From the NCBI GenBank assembly GCA_947095535.1, contig OX352772.1, positions 274,794,336-274,858,335 of the forward strand: 64,000 bases of DNA, in the 5' to 3' direction. This document shows positions 12,251 through 22,978 of the stretch, piece by piece. The DNA comes from Poecilobothrus nobilitatus. Its lineage: Eukaryota > Arthropoda > Insecta > Diptera > Dolichopodidae. The notes below the pieces were generated by a model. The model was not told the origin of the DNA, ran no database searches, and was given only the letters and a program-made list of their open reading frames with translations. Numbering within the stretch: the first letter of the stretch is position 1; every line of letters begins with the position of its first letter. The translations under genes and the position numbers were made by a program.

Positions 12251-12300
12251 CTAGCTGTTGACCCGTCATAGATGACGGAGTTAATTATGGTAGATTTTAT
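12251..12300 (-). mobile_element. Helitron 3' terminus, second family
   Basis: On the minus strand a perfect 7-bp hairpin CCGTCAT, loop CT, ATGACGG lies 8 nt before CTAG (12,254 to 12,251), which is followed by T. This is the expected Helitron 3' architecture, but the stem is unlike the one at 12,120. The element should extend rightward; I found no clear 5' TC end before the TIR element starting at 12,691, so only the terminus is annotated. Confidence 0.55.
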
Positions 12301-12690
12301 TTTTATATACGTATAGGTATTTGTTTTTGCAATTTCGGCATAATGTATAATTTGTATTTTGCCAAATAATGCCAAATAATACTAATAAGAAGAAATGAAA
12401 AACACTATAAAAATATTTTGTAAATTGTAATTAAATTAAGCTAACTTAATGTAAAAAGTGTATAGTTATAAAAAATTATCATGCACGAAAAGGACAATAA
12501 AAAGAACGATTTGAAATTGAAACCAAAAATAATAAAATACTCATTTAGGTACATACTACCCGTATATATAGACACAATTCCAATTTCAGTTATCCCTGTG
12601 CTAATACATTATACTCGCACACCAACAAATTTATTTGGGTAGGGACCCATAATAAAATTACCATCTAAAAATATATAGTGTTATTTTTTT

Positions 12691-13552
12691 TATACCCGTA
12701 TGAACTATGTTCAAGGGTATAATAAATTTACCATTTCGTTTGTGACATCTTAAAGGAGTCGAGCTAGATACAGGCTCAAAGGTATGGATCGGCTCAGAAT
12801 CGAATTCTGAGTCGATTAAGCCATGTACGTCCGTCCGTCCATCCGCACGATAACTCAAAAACTAAAGGAGCTAGGAAGCTGAAATTTTTTTCACTTCACT
12901 TTTACAAAATTATTAGTTTTGCTATTTAAATCCAGCATTTTCGACCGCCGGCTTCGAGTACGTGCCATACAACTTCGTTCTTTAAATGGAAATAACTCAG
13001 TCTCTATTCAAGCTAGCTATCTGAAATTTTGCGAATGATGATTAAGTTTTATGGCAACAACTTCTGTAAAATTTGGTTGTGATGGTACGACAAGTTCGAG
13101 TAGCTGCCATACAACTTCTCTTTTTAAATGGAAATAACTCAGTGTATACTGAAGCTAGGAACCTGAAATTTGGTAAAGAGGTGTCGAGTTACATGCCAAC
13201 AAGTTTTGTGGAATTTAGTTGGTTTAGAGCAGCCAGTTCAGGCTTCTTGCACCTCTTGGAACTTAATGAAGCTAGGGGTTTGAAATCTTACAAATGATGA
13301 TCAAGTTTTATGGCCACAACTTCTGTAAAACTTGGTTGTGCTGGTGCAACAGGTTCGGGTAGCTGTCATAATTAGCTGTCATAATTAGTGGTACCTGTCC
13401 ACAATTTACACAAATATATCTCTGTATAGTTAACGTCGGTATTAAACATCTGAATGTTTTTAAAAGATGATCAAGTGTTTTAGAAACAGCATATATTACG
13501 ATCATACGGGTATCCTAGAGTTGACACAATCTACTTTACTGCAATCTTCCTA
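12691..13552 (+). mobile_element. TATACCC-type TIR element, well-kept copy
   Basis: It starts TATACCCGTATGAACTATG and has the inverted partner GATCATACGGGTAT at 13,500-13,513. The family tail GTTGACACAATCTACTTTAC follows to about 13,552. The core is at about 12,785-12,850 (GAATTCTGAGTCGATTAAG, CCATGTACGTCCGTCCGTCC). Inside are two to three copies of a roughly 100-200 bp unit containing GGAAATAACTCAGT, GCTAG, CTGAAATTTTGC, ATGATGATTAAGTTTTATGG, CAACAACTTCTGTAAAATTT and GGTTGTG. No coding capacity. The short frames at 12,658, 13,073 and 13,308 are repeat shadows. Confidence 0.75.
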
Positions 13553-13990
13553 GTTTTATTTTAGAACAGTGAATATGGAAAATAGAAAAATATATTGCAC
13601 CTACTCTTGAAAATAGACTTTTTTGCTGTGTGAAAAATGCATTAGGTTTAGTAAAAAGTGAAACTACTTCCTACAACTATACTTTCATAGTGACGTGGAA
13701 GAAGTTCCATTGGTATTTTTGAAACACTTCAAATTCCCACCTAATTCAGATTTTCAGGCATACATATATGTATACTTATTCTGGAAAAAGGGGCAAATCT
13801 GATTTCCCAACTGTCTATAAAATTTCTTCAAAATAAATATATATACATAAATGTATATGTATACATCCTGGATGGCCAGAATTTGGAAAATAACTGTATC
13901 AGATATTATAGTTGTCCGGGGCATAAATTGAAGTTTAGTTTAGAAAGTTTACTCTAAACGATATTATTACAATATTAATTATTATCATTA
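13553..13990. other. No recognisable feature
   Basis: AT-rich DNA with a few CATATATGTAT runs. CCCACCTAATTCAGATTTTC near 13,737 weakly recalls the CCTCCTAATTCAG phrase near 51,165 and 63,370, so it may be another scrap of that dispersed repeat. Confidence 0.4.
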
Positions 13991-13992
13991 TC

Positions 13993-14290
13993 CAGCCAAT
14001 AGTGTAGTTGTTAAAACATCGGCCTTTCATTCATAAGATCTCGTATTTAAACTCCGGCTTGATCATATAGATAAATAAAAAATATTAGACATTTTTCTTA
14101 TAATATATAATTAATAGAATATAATTAAATTAAAAATAAGTATATGTATGTCCTATAAATTATAATTTAATATTATATTGTTAATAGCTATATAATAAAA
14201 TAATAATAAACTATAATTCTTGTATAAGATAATAGATGGCGTAGAAATAAAAGAAACGTCTCATAGTCTTGTACAATAGCTATGGCCGAG
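13993..14290 (+). mobile_element. tRNA-derived SINE-like element
   Basis: The head has a pol III box A-like AATAGTGTAGTTGTTAAAA near 14,000 and a box B-like TATTTAAACTCC near 14,045. The anticodon-loop region reads CCTTTCATTC, giving a possible TTC anticodon as in tRNA-Glu. It does not fold as a functional tRNA: the arms have mismatches and the T loop is altered. The tail is AT-rich and ends in AGATAATAGATGGCGTAGAA and CATAGTCTTGTACAATAGC near 14,225-14,285, which is shared with the start of the window. Origin from tRNA-Glu is inference. Confidence 0.5.
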
Positions 14291-15100
14291 TAATTAACGG
14301 CTTAGTGAAATTAATGATTCCAAAAACTAAAACTTAGTAAAATATGAATAAATAAATGACTTAGTGGATGCCCAATGCTCCTTGTAGGAGTGGCAAGGAG
14401 AGACAAAAAAAATTTTATCATTACAAAAGGAAAATTTGAACTTTGACTCACTTGAAAAAGACAGAAGTGCCATGGGATATATTTAAAAGTCCATGGGATA
14501 TATAGAAGATTATAATAAAATTTAGAAAAAAAATTTAGAAAAAATTTCTTTTTAACAAAACAAAAATTCGAAACAAAATAAAGATTACCCATTACAATTT
14601 ACAATTCATAAACAATTATAAAATATTCCTGCTTCCTATAATAAAATATTTGTTTGGGTTTCTTTATTAAGTCTATAAAATGACATTTTAAAATTATTAA
14701 AAACATTTTGTTTGCATTTATGCATATAGGTATAGGTTTGTATGTATGTCAAATAAAATTAATTAAAAAAAAAAATCAATTCGAAGAAATTAGTGGATGA
14801 AAAATAATTTTTTTTTTGTTTTTTTATTATTTTTTTCTTTCTCTTTACCCTTTTGTAATGTATCATAGTTTTAAAAAATAAAAATATTTCCAATTAAAAA
14901 TTATATCTATACTGTATACATTATGGCTATGTATATTTTTTTTTTTTCTATAATAGAACACATTCAACACAACACTTTAAATTGAATGCGTTTGTTGCAC
15001 ATCATTTTTCTGGACAAATATTTATATTAATTATAAATACTAATAATTTTATAAAAAAAATTGAGTTTAAAACGTATTAAAGTAAACTATTTGTGATAAA
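14291..15100. other. AT-rich stretch without recognisable genes
   Basis: Poly-A and poly-T rich DNA. The 93-codon minus frame at 14,311-14,592 is Phe/Leu-rich read-through of A/T sequence and shows no motif I recognise. Confidence 0.5.
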
Positions 15101-15121
15101 GTGTTAAAAAAGTGAATTATT

Positions 15122-15275
15122 ATGAACAGAATAAAAAAGTGTATTGTTCCTGGTTGTATGTCTAGTTCCATAAATGTATAAATGAAAATTTTGTTATTTT
15201 TCCAAAATTTGAAACTCAAAAATTTTACGATTGAGTGCAAATTATAGGACGACTAGACATACAGAAGAAACAAAA
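15122..15275 (+). pseudogene. THAP zinc-finger fragment, broken
   Basis: ATG at 15,122 opens MNRIKKCIVPGCMSSS, a C-x4-C start as in THAP fingers. After a stop at 15,179 a second frame from 15,181 reads NENFVIFPKFETQKFYD, a TGA stop, then VQIIGRLDIQ. The FPK block, and a TGA exactly where the invariant Trp of THAP domains (normally TGG) is expected, fit the family. THAP domains are DNA-binding C2CH fingers found at the N terminus of P-element-type transposases and some host factors. Only the first third of the finger region is present and the later Cys and His are not visible. It is most likely debris of a P-like or other THAP-bearing transposon, which fits the inverted repeat partner near 10.6 kb. 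Confidence 0.55.
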
Positions 15276-15420
15276 TTATAACAAAACATTTTTCGTTTTA
15301 ATTTACTTAAATTCAAACGACGAATTTTTGTTCTGTTAATCGTTCAAAATAACAAATTTGTATATACTTTTTAACTTATTTTCTTTTTATAAACATACTA
15401 TACTATTATCTGCTATTACA
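15255..15420 (+). repeat. Repeat shared, inverted, with 10,546-10,715
   Basis: CTAGACATACAGAAGAAAC, ACAAAACATTTTTCGTTTT, CAAACGACGAATTTTTGTTC, ACAAATTTGTATATAC and ACTATACTATTATCTGC occur in the same order as on the minus strand at 10,546-10,715. It follows directly on the THAP fragment, so both may be one transposon. Confidence 0.7.
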
Positions 15421-16519
15421 ATTTGTCTGTATATCATTTTTTATACATTTATTATAGAAAAACTATATTTGTTATAAGAAAGGTAAAAATAAAATTATTG
15501 AAATGAACAAAATACATTCAAAATTTTCAAAAACAACAACAACAATTTTTTTTGTTTGTTTTTATTTTTATTTGGTTCTTTAAAAATTAGAAAAAAAACT
15601 TGTAAACTGGTATACTCAATGTTAATAATATAGCAATATTATAACTATAAATGAAACTTACATATAAAAGGTTTGATAATGTGATAAAATATTTGATTAA
15701 TATTGATTATTTTTGTTCTTGCTAGATGTAGACAGGGATATTAATTTTACAAGCACTTTTTAACTTTCATTACAATATTTTTTGTATGGGATTGAATGTC
15801 TGTTAGTATATAGTTTTTGGCTAGAGGCATTGATTATACTCTTCCAGTTCTACATACATAAATTGGTATATTTTATTTAAGTATTATTATCAAACTTAAC
15901 AGAAACTATAAAATAAATAATATGTATTTGTTTTTAAAATTAAAAATACACAATTTTTTGTTTACGAGGTTTGGTGCAAAACTTGAAAGTCGCCAAGAGC
16001 AACTGCACGTGCTTCCTCAGAGTAGTGTTGAACTTTAACCAACCAAAACCACCCCTCTTTTAATGCCAAACTTTAGGATGGAACCTTAATAGATTTGCAT
16101 AAGCTGTATTTTTTAAATTTTAGATTTTTAGATTAAAAATAAACTTTATGCATTCTAGTTAGATTAAATTATAATTAATTTACTTAAATTATATTCATTA
16201 TACATTCAGTTTAAAAATTGAAAAGAAAAAAAGAAATACATTATTTAAAATTAATTCATAATTCATTAATATAAAATTCATTATTTCAAATGACTTAAAA
16301 CTAGTGAATAAGAATATGGCATTATATACATCATAATAAGAAGCAGTGTTTAATGCCAGAAAAAACATTAATGCTATTCTTTCTGTTGTCGGGTGAGAAA
16401 AAATAAAGTGCAAAAAACAAAAGAAAAAAATTATTATGAAATTTTTATCCATTTTAAAAAGAGACATTATGTTGACAAAAAAAAAGAAAAAACAACAGTT
16501 TCTGTATTTATATATACAT
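15421..16519. other. AT-rich stretch with a small GC-richer island
   Basis: Mostly poly-A/T DNA. Bases about 15,965-16,095 stand out in composition (GAGGTTTGGTGCAAAACTTG, AGTCGCCAAGAGCAACTGC, ACGTGCTTCCTCAGAGTAG). I see no sustained frame in it and cannot assign it; it may be a UTR piece of a retroelement. The minus-strand frame at 16,198-16,467 is low complexity. Confidence 0.45.
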
Positions 16520-16626
16520 GGATAAATTTTTTAAGTTAAATGTGATACCCAACTCTCTATTTCGCCGTGATCAAAACTTACAAGCCAAATTTTTACATTA
16601 TTAACCAACTTATTTGCATTTCTAGG

Positions 16627-19143
16627 CTATCGTATTGATTCTGGTAATCTGTTTGACAAACGAACAGCCATTGCAGCAAAAAGGTTACGATAACTTGTAG
16701 GAACATTAACAAAAGCTCCCTGATTAGAAGGCAACGAATAAACATTAAAAATTCTACTATTTAGATATCCACCTCCAGTAAAAAATATTTTTAGCACTTT
16801 GTAGTAATATAGCTGTCTAGCAGGAAGAATTTTCAAAAATCTAAATAATTCCATACTATTAAAAAATCTATTTCTGTTGCACATCTTTCTTATAATACAT
16901 TTTTGTAAAATTAGTAGCGGATTGATTTTATTTCTGTAAGCACCACCCCAACAGCTAACGCCGTACTGTAACTTAGAATGAATAATACCATAGTAAAACA
17001 TTAGCTAAATTATTAAACTAAAATTACATTAGCTAAAACATTAAACTAAAGTACATTTAGCAAACATAAGTTTTTAAGGTGATAAAAATGCCTTAGTGTG
17101 TAGCGTAAGTATGACTTTAGAGTGATGGTATGTTGTGACCAACTAAAATTTTTATCGATGATTATACCAAGATATCTAAAATTATCAACTTTTTCAATAC
17201 TAAAACAACCGGAGGTGCAGGAAATAGCAGCATTAAAAGTATCCCCCCTGTCCATTCATGGTAAGTTTATTACAATTAGTCGCATGAAAAACAAAATATA
17301 TATCAGGACTATCCTGCTGACTAAGGCAAAAAACATTAGCTTAGTTTTATTGCTAACAACTAACCTATGTTTTGAGAACCAGGTCCTAAAAACACTTAAA
17401 TCATTATTTATATCACAGACTAAATTAAAAACTCTATCACTACAATATGACACATAACAGCGAATGCTGTTAAAATTGCTTTAAACTTTTGGTGAAAATA
17501 CGAATTTATATAGATTAACGGATATGATTGGGCCCAATACTGATCCTTTCTTTACCCCCAAATTTATATTTTTAAAGCTACTGTAACTATTACCTACTTT
17601 TACACATTGTGACCTGTCACTTAAATATGACTCAAACCAATTAAACATAAAACCACGAAACCCAATAGCAGATAACTTCCGCAAAAGAATGAAGTGATCT
17701 ACCATATCGAACGCCTTTGTAACATCGACAAAATTGCCCGTGCAATTTTTTTATTATCTAAATCCTTTTTAATATCTGAGCAGAACTAGCATTCCTAAAC
17801 CCAAATTGTTTATTGGTAAAAAAATTAAATGCAATACATTTAAAGGGTTTGTTAGAAATTAATCAAAACCAGCAGAATTTGAATTATCCAGTAACTTTAT
17901 AATATTCAAAAGCTCATTCGAAATGATACTATCATAAAAAAAACTATCACACAAATTAACTTCATCAGCAATACTATCGTAACTATTATTAAAGCCAGAG
18001 GATAACTCAATTGCCGTAGAGGCGAAATGACTTTTAAACTCACAAGCAATTACAGTTTCATCCGAAATAAGTTGTCCATTTTTATTTAGTTGAATTCTTT
18101 TAATACTATCCTGATTTTTATTCACTTTTTAAATCACCCTTAAATTTAACGAATTCCGAACGATAAAATTCATCTCGGCATTTCGATATATATCAATTTT
18201 AACGGATTTACATAACCTATTATAACGTACCTTTAACCTATAATTATTTCTCTGTTTGTACAAGATAATTCTTAATTTATTTTTCAATCTAATTTTCCTT
18301 AGAAGGTTATCATTCTTCCACGGTTTTAGTTTTGTATTTTTATTTCTATTCCTAATTTCAGAACTACTTAACACAATATACTTTTTTAATTTTATAATAA
18401 AATTACTATACGCAATACAAACATCTACCTAATCATACACATTTTCCCAAAATTCAAATCTTAGCAACTTATTTAATTTATTATAATTAACTACCGTCGT
18501 AACTGAAAATTAATTCATCTTTTTATTTTTTCAACATTAACATTTTTTATTAGCAATCCTGATCCGTTTTATTTACTTTTTTATTAGCATCAAAAGATCT
18601 GCTTTATTAAAATTGAATAAACCTTTTGCACAAAAATTTAATAGAATAGTAGCCAGGCGAACATGGATGTGCTCTAAATACGTTCCAGAAGTTCATTTAT
18701 AATAGAAGCCAAACCATTCTCAGCTAGTATTGCTAAATAAGAATCAACACACTGACTATTATTAAAAATATCCATCGCACCAATAATTATATCCAATAAA
18801 AAAACATCGCACACATAATTATCTTTAACAAACAAACCAATGCCACCAGTACAATACGATTCATTAGTGTTAGCAAACAATTTGAAATTCGGTATGTTGT
18901 ATTTACTTATCTCATTATTGAAAATCCGAAGCTCGGAAATAAAAATTAAATCCGGAATATTTCTAAAAACTTCTAAGTGGGCCACAAGCGAAGCAAAATT
19001 CTGCCTCAAACTTTCAACATTTTGATGAACTAAAAATAAAGAATTATTAAAATTTGTAAATTAAAAACACTATTAGAGTTATTATATTCAGGACCAATGT
19101 TAGGATAATCATTAAACAGATCAAAATTTAAATTAACAGTCAT
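16627..19143 (-). pseudogene. Element E ORF2: endonuclease and reverse transcriptase
   Basis: ATG at 19,143 is a plausible start. The endonuclease has DLIFISELRIF, YNIPNFKLFANTNES and GGIGLFVKDN. The linker is at 18,370-17,860 (KLKPWKNDNLLRKIRLKN, NNSAGFD). RT pieces are FMFNWFESYLSDRSQCVKV and KKGSVLGPI at 17,700-17,500, then TWFSKHRLVVSNKTKLMFF, NFRYLGIIIDKNFSW at 17,430-17,050. The thumb is at 17,001-16,627 (IIHSKLQYGVSCWGG, KMCNRNRFFN). The motif with the catalytic Asp pair lies in a frame break near 17,460-17,480 and is not readable. At least six frame changes or stops are present. The C-terminal block ends NRLPESIR, usual for this group. Confidence 0.75.
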
Positions 19144-19231
19144 TAAATAAAAAAAGAAAAAAGAAAAGAAACTACAAATGACTTAAATCATCAAAAGGCC
19201 TAATAGTGAATATCATTGACCTGTTTTTTCA

Positions 19232-20243
19232 TTAAAATATTATTATTTCTAACCACAAATATTTATAATTTTTCTCCTCCTTCGCCTTCTTTGCCGCCAT
19301 GAACAGTGCTTTAACAAAGCTAGCGAAACCATCATTTATGTAAATTTTTGCTTTGTCAACATCTCCAAATAAACTAGTATCAAGATTTTTGAAATTTTTT
19401 CGCTTCGACTTCATAATGACAACATTTGAAGTAAGACGAACACACAAAGTACTTTTCACCTCACTATTTATTCCTTTTTTATATGTTTTACGTAGCAATT
19501 GGTAATATGCCTTTCATTTATATTAATTTTTAAACCTTTATTAAAAATTTGATTTACAAATTTTATGGCATTATCTTTGTTTACACTTTTAACTCCACTT
19601 ATTTCTATTTCATTTGTTTTTTCTTTCTGCACAAGCCAACATTTTATTTTCTAATTTGCATATACTTTTAGTTTAGACAGAGCAAGACACTCAAAATTAA
19701 TTTTTTTTAAATTTACAATTTTATCATATAAAATTTCAAGAGAAATTTTTTTTGAAGTGCCATCATCACCACCAGTAATATTAATGTTTTCATTTATTTC
19801 ATACTGATTCTCTTTTTCGAAATTTGAGAGATTCTCTTTCTCGAATTTAATATTTGATTCTTTCTATAGAAGTTAGCTGCTTGAGTTTGATTTTTCTGCG
19901 CAGAATCACCAATTGAAGTATCATTATCTGTTAAAGATAATGCTTTAGTAGACTGCTGTGTAATGTTAGAATTGTTAATAGTTGCTGCAGAAGTAATATT
20001 AGAATCAATAGATGTAGGAGTAATAGAAGTAGATGCTGCTAAATTATCTCTTTGAGAGGATAATCTATGTAATGAAATGCATACTTTACATTTAAAACCA
20101 TTTTTTCTTCTCTCTAATATTTTCAACTATTCTTTTCTGTTTAGCCCAATTTGCATGATTAAAATTTGCACAGATTAAACATTTAATTTAGTTCGTTTCT
20201 TTCCACTTTCTTGTTGCATACCCATGTTACATTTGCCATTCAT
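19232..20243 (-). pseudogene. Element E ORF1, finger plus FP-like domain
   Basis: The likely start is the ATG at 20,243 (MNGKCNMG). A Cys-rich segment follows in pieces: LICANFNHANWAKQKR near 20,180 and GFKCKVCISLH near 20,090. This is spaced like the PHD-type finger of element K's ORF1. A Ser/Thr/Asn-rich linker covers 20,080-19,850. The C-terminal part at 19,440-19,260 (NLDTSLFGDVDKAKIYIND, ALFMAAKKAKEEKNYKYLWL) follows the FP25K-like pattern seen in such ORF1s: N-D/E-x-L, then A-K-x, then F/Y-x-W. The protein would bind element RNA as a chaperone. Several frame breaks separate the parts, so it is not functional. Confidence 0.6.
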
Positions 20244-20329
20244 TTTAAAGATAAATATTTGCTTGTTAAGTTAAAGTGGATCATAAAATAATTAAACTCT
20301 TATTAAATTAATATGATATTTTTAAATTT

Positions 20330-22110
20330 TAATAAATTTTAGCACTTGTTCACCCCACTAATACAAGAACTGAACTGATTTCGCCATCTTGATAATTCAA
20401 CATGGTTGGGATGAGCTTTTGTTTCTCGTTGGAAAACTTTGAGTTGAAACATTTACTGTTTTATTACTTTGAAACAGGTGTTAATCCCTACGAAATATCT
20501 ATAAAACAAGGTCAGTGACCCAACTTTGTGACGATGGTTGAGTGGAGTTAGCGTTGAAGTTGCACTGAGGTCGTTGATAAGACGAATAGCTCTATTCTGC
20601 ACATTATCTAGGTTACCCAGCGCTGTTTGAGGACTTGTGTTCATGTATTCCATTTTTGGCCTTATGTATCTTTTAAAGATATTGAGAAGATCAGATGCGA
20701 AAAAGTAAGTTTTGCAGCGATACAAAAAACCCAAACATTTAGCTGCATCCTTAGCTATAGCAAAAATGAGATTTGACCAAGTCAATCTTTGATTTAACCC
20801 GATACACACCATGTTTAAATCTGTTGAATGCTGTAAAACTTCTCCCTGAAATAGTAGGCTTGGAATAGTAGTGGCAATTTTTCGATTGATTTTTTTGGTG
20901 TTGAAAACAACTCTGTTGACTTCACCCCATTTTTGAATTTTTGTGAACTAATAGTGAATTCTTTTACTGTTCTATTAATCTGGTGATTAATGTTATAACG
21001 ACTATGAAACTCATAGGATGCTACAAGGGTGCTGTTGTCTGCGAAACTATGGACCTGATTGGAGGTTAATGAAAGTAGGTCATTAATAAATATTAAGAAA
21101 ACAGTGGGGGATAAAACTGATCCGTGAGCGACACCAGCATTTATTTTGAATTTGTCAGATTAATATCCATCGACCAGTACACGAAACGTACGATTCGAAA
21201 GGAAATTCCCAATCCATTTTAGGAAGACCCTATCTTGACCTAATACTTTGAATTTTACCAATAGAGTATCTTGCCAAACTCGATCAAAAGCCTTAGAAAT
21301 ATCAAGAGCCACAACATTAGACTCGCAAGAATAATGAAGCCAGATGTTTGCTTCTCACAAAGGTAAGTTATGAGATTACCGGTTGAACGACGGGCTCCGT
21401 ATTGGCGATTACGAAGCAAACTTTTGTGTTCCAGGTATTTCAGAAGCTTTTGGTTCACAATTTTATCAATTACTTTGGAGATGACCGAAATTATACAATA
21501 GGGCGGTAGTTGGAGAGTTTGCTTTTATTACCTTTTGTGGGAATTGGGAACAGATGTGCAACCTTTAATTGGATAGGATGAATACACGAAGTAAAGGAGA
21601 GGTAGAAAAGGTTGCACAGAGGTTTTGAAACCCTGGAGTAGATTTGGGCCTCCTCTTAACAAATTTCATGAAATGAGGAATGAATAACCTCATTCCAAGT
21701 AAAATAGTTTCACTACTCGTATTTGTTGTTTCGCAAAGTTAACATTTCTGTTACGGAAACAAAATGACAAATCAAAGGTTCTAATAAAGTTTTTAAGACT
21801 CTTCCAGTCAGCATGGCTGTAACGTGAAACTAATTTTTTGGAAGAGGACCTCTGGTTGGAGATTGGGCTTACCCGGAAACTTGCGTTAACCAAACAATGG
21901 TCAGAATTACCAAGGGAACAACCAACTGAAACCACATATTTTTCAGGGTGTGTGATGAGAAATAGATCCAAGAGATGACCTTCATGTTCAGCACGGTCCG
22001 AGATCTTATTGGGATTTTTAACAAGTTGAAAAAGGTGTAGCAGTGTGGAGAATGTTTTCTAATTGAGTTTTGACTCGGGAAGATGTTGCTAGAAAAGAGA
22101 TGTAGTATTA
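20330..22110 (-). pseudogene. Non-LTR retrotransposon F, EN C-terminus and RT
   Basis: The endonuclease C-terminal half is at 21,971-21,690 (MDLFLITHPEKYVVSV, LGNSDHCLVNASF). The RT follows: KLLKYLEHKSLLRNRQYGAR at 21,458-21,400, VVALDISKAFDRVWQDTL near 21,290, FLKWIGNFLSNR, GSVLSPT and FINDLLSLTSN near 21,220-21,060. The thumb is at 20,812-20,453 (YRCKTYFFASDLLNIFKRY, NVQNRAIRLINDL). It is a different lineage from E. The same family recurs at 25,735-27,122 (G) and 34,600-35,380 (H). It is 5' truncated near 22,110 and has many stops. The catalytic motif region reads HSFADNST where F/YADD is expected, so the second Asp is lost. Confidence 0.75.
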
Positions 22111-22139
22111 GCTGATTTAGATATTCTAAAAAGTGAAAT

Positions 22140-22830
22140 GGAGGGAATTCAAGATTTTATAAAAAATAATCTTTAAATTAATTCTCTCAGTAATTCTCAA
22201 CAAAATGAATATACTTCAAGTAAATCACCTAAGTCATTGTTCGATGAATTAAACGAAATAGATAGCACTAATTCAGGCAAACTTAGAAAAACAACAAGGA
22301 AAATAATGGAAGATATTTCAATATAAATAGAAAAAGAAATATAAGTTGTTGAGCCACCAGATATTATAAGAAAGGCGGAATTTAACTTAAGAATTTTAAA
22401 TATCAGCTTTAACACAACAGAAGTTAAACTGGTCAAATACATAAGAAGCAAGTTGAAAAGCGATGATGTTCACTGCAAACTAATAACATCGAATTGACTG
22501 AAGTATAAACCGAAAGAGTGCACCGGAATCAAAAGTGAAACAAATTAAAAGCACGAGCTTGTGGCACATAGGAACCAATTTAAGCAGTTTTAAAAATTTA
22601 GGTAATAGTAATTTAAATACAAATCCGCAACATTTAATAAACACAAAACATTCAAAAAATAGTAAAACAAACACTAAATATTCAAACAATAGGAATTTTG
22701 ATTTATCTAAAATTAAGAAAACAAAAAATAAACAAATAAAAAAAAATGATAACACCAATTTGAAAAATAGCCATAATAATAATAATATTTTAAATTCAAG
22801 CACAACAAAAATGGAGCGTCTTATTTGAAT
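22140..22830 (+). pseudogene. Retrotransposon ORF1 C-terminal fragment (plus strand)
   Basis: On the plus strand 22,345-22,540 reads PPDIIRKAEFNLRILN, FNTTEVKLVKYIRSKL and DDVHCKLITSN, then KYKPKECTGIK in pieces. This resembles the C-terminal half of insect non-LTR ORF1 proteins, where V-K-Y-I-x-S-K-L and a Cys-containing strand precede an SFK-like segment. An Asn/Lys/Thr-rich low-complexity frame follows to 22,828. Orientation is opposite to F and E, so it is a separate insertion. Family membership is moderate to weak. Confidence 0.4.
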
Positions 22831-22861
22831 ATATTATAGATATAGATTATACTATATGATA

Positions 22862-22978
22862 CATATGTATATTCTTTACATGGATTTTTAAATAAATTAA
22901 TAATGAAAATCGGAAAATTTTGGAAAAATATTGATATTGTAAGATGGCTGTACTGAATATTTATAATAAATCATTGAG
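22862..22978 (+). repeat. Direct repeat, copy 1 (partner 24,005-24,125)
   Basis: TTCTTTACATGGATTTTTA, TAATGAAAATCGGAAAATTT, GGAAAAATATTGATATTG and GTACTGAATATTTAT recur in the same order and orientation about 1.14 kb downstream, with roughly 85-90% identity by eye. Confidence 0.65.

Larger units (their letters stand above)
16520..20270 (-). mobile_element. Non-LTR retrotransposon E (PHD/FP-type ORF1, EN-RT ORF2)
   Basis: The element reads right to left: ORF1 with an N-terminal Cys-rich finger (20,243-20,080), an FP-like C-terminal domain (19,500-19,232), then ORF2 with endonuclease (19,143-18,670), linker and RT (18,400-16,627). It belongs to the same broad group as I, J and K in this window, with AP endonuclease and RT and no RNase H seen; CR1/Jockey-related is my best guess and the clade is not settled. 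It carries many stops and frameshifts. The left boundary is uncertain and no poly-A or hairpin tail was recognised. Confidence 0.75.

Noticed and set aside
14311..16467. Minus-strand frames of 93 and 89 codons
   Set aside because: Phe/Ile/Leu-rich translations of poly-T/A DNA without motifs.
22480..22803. 107-codon minus-strand membrane protein
   Set aside because: Complement of an Asn/Lys-rich plus-strand stretch; Phe/Leu bias is expected from that and no motif is present.
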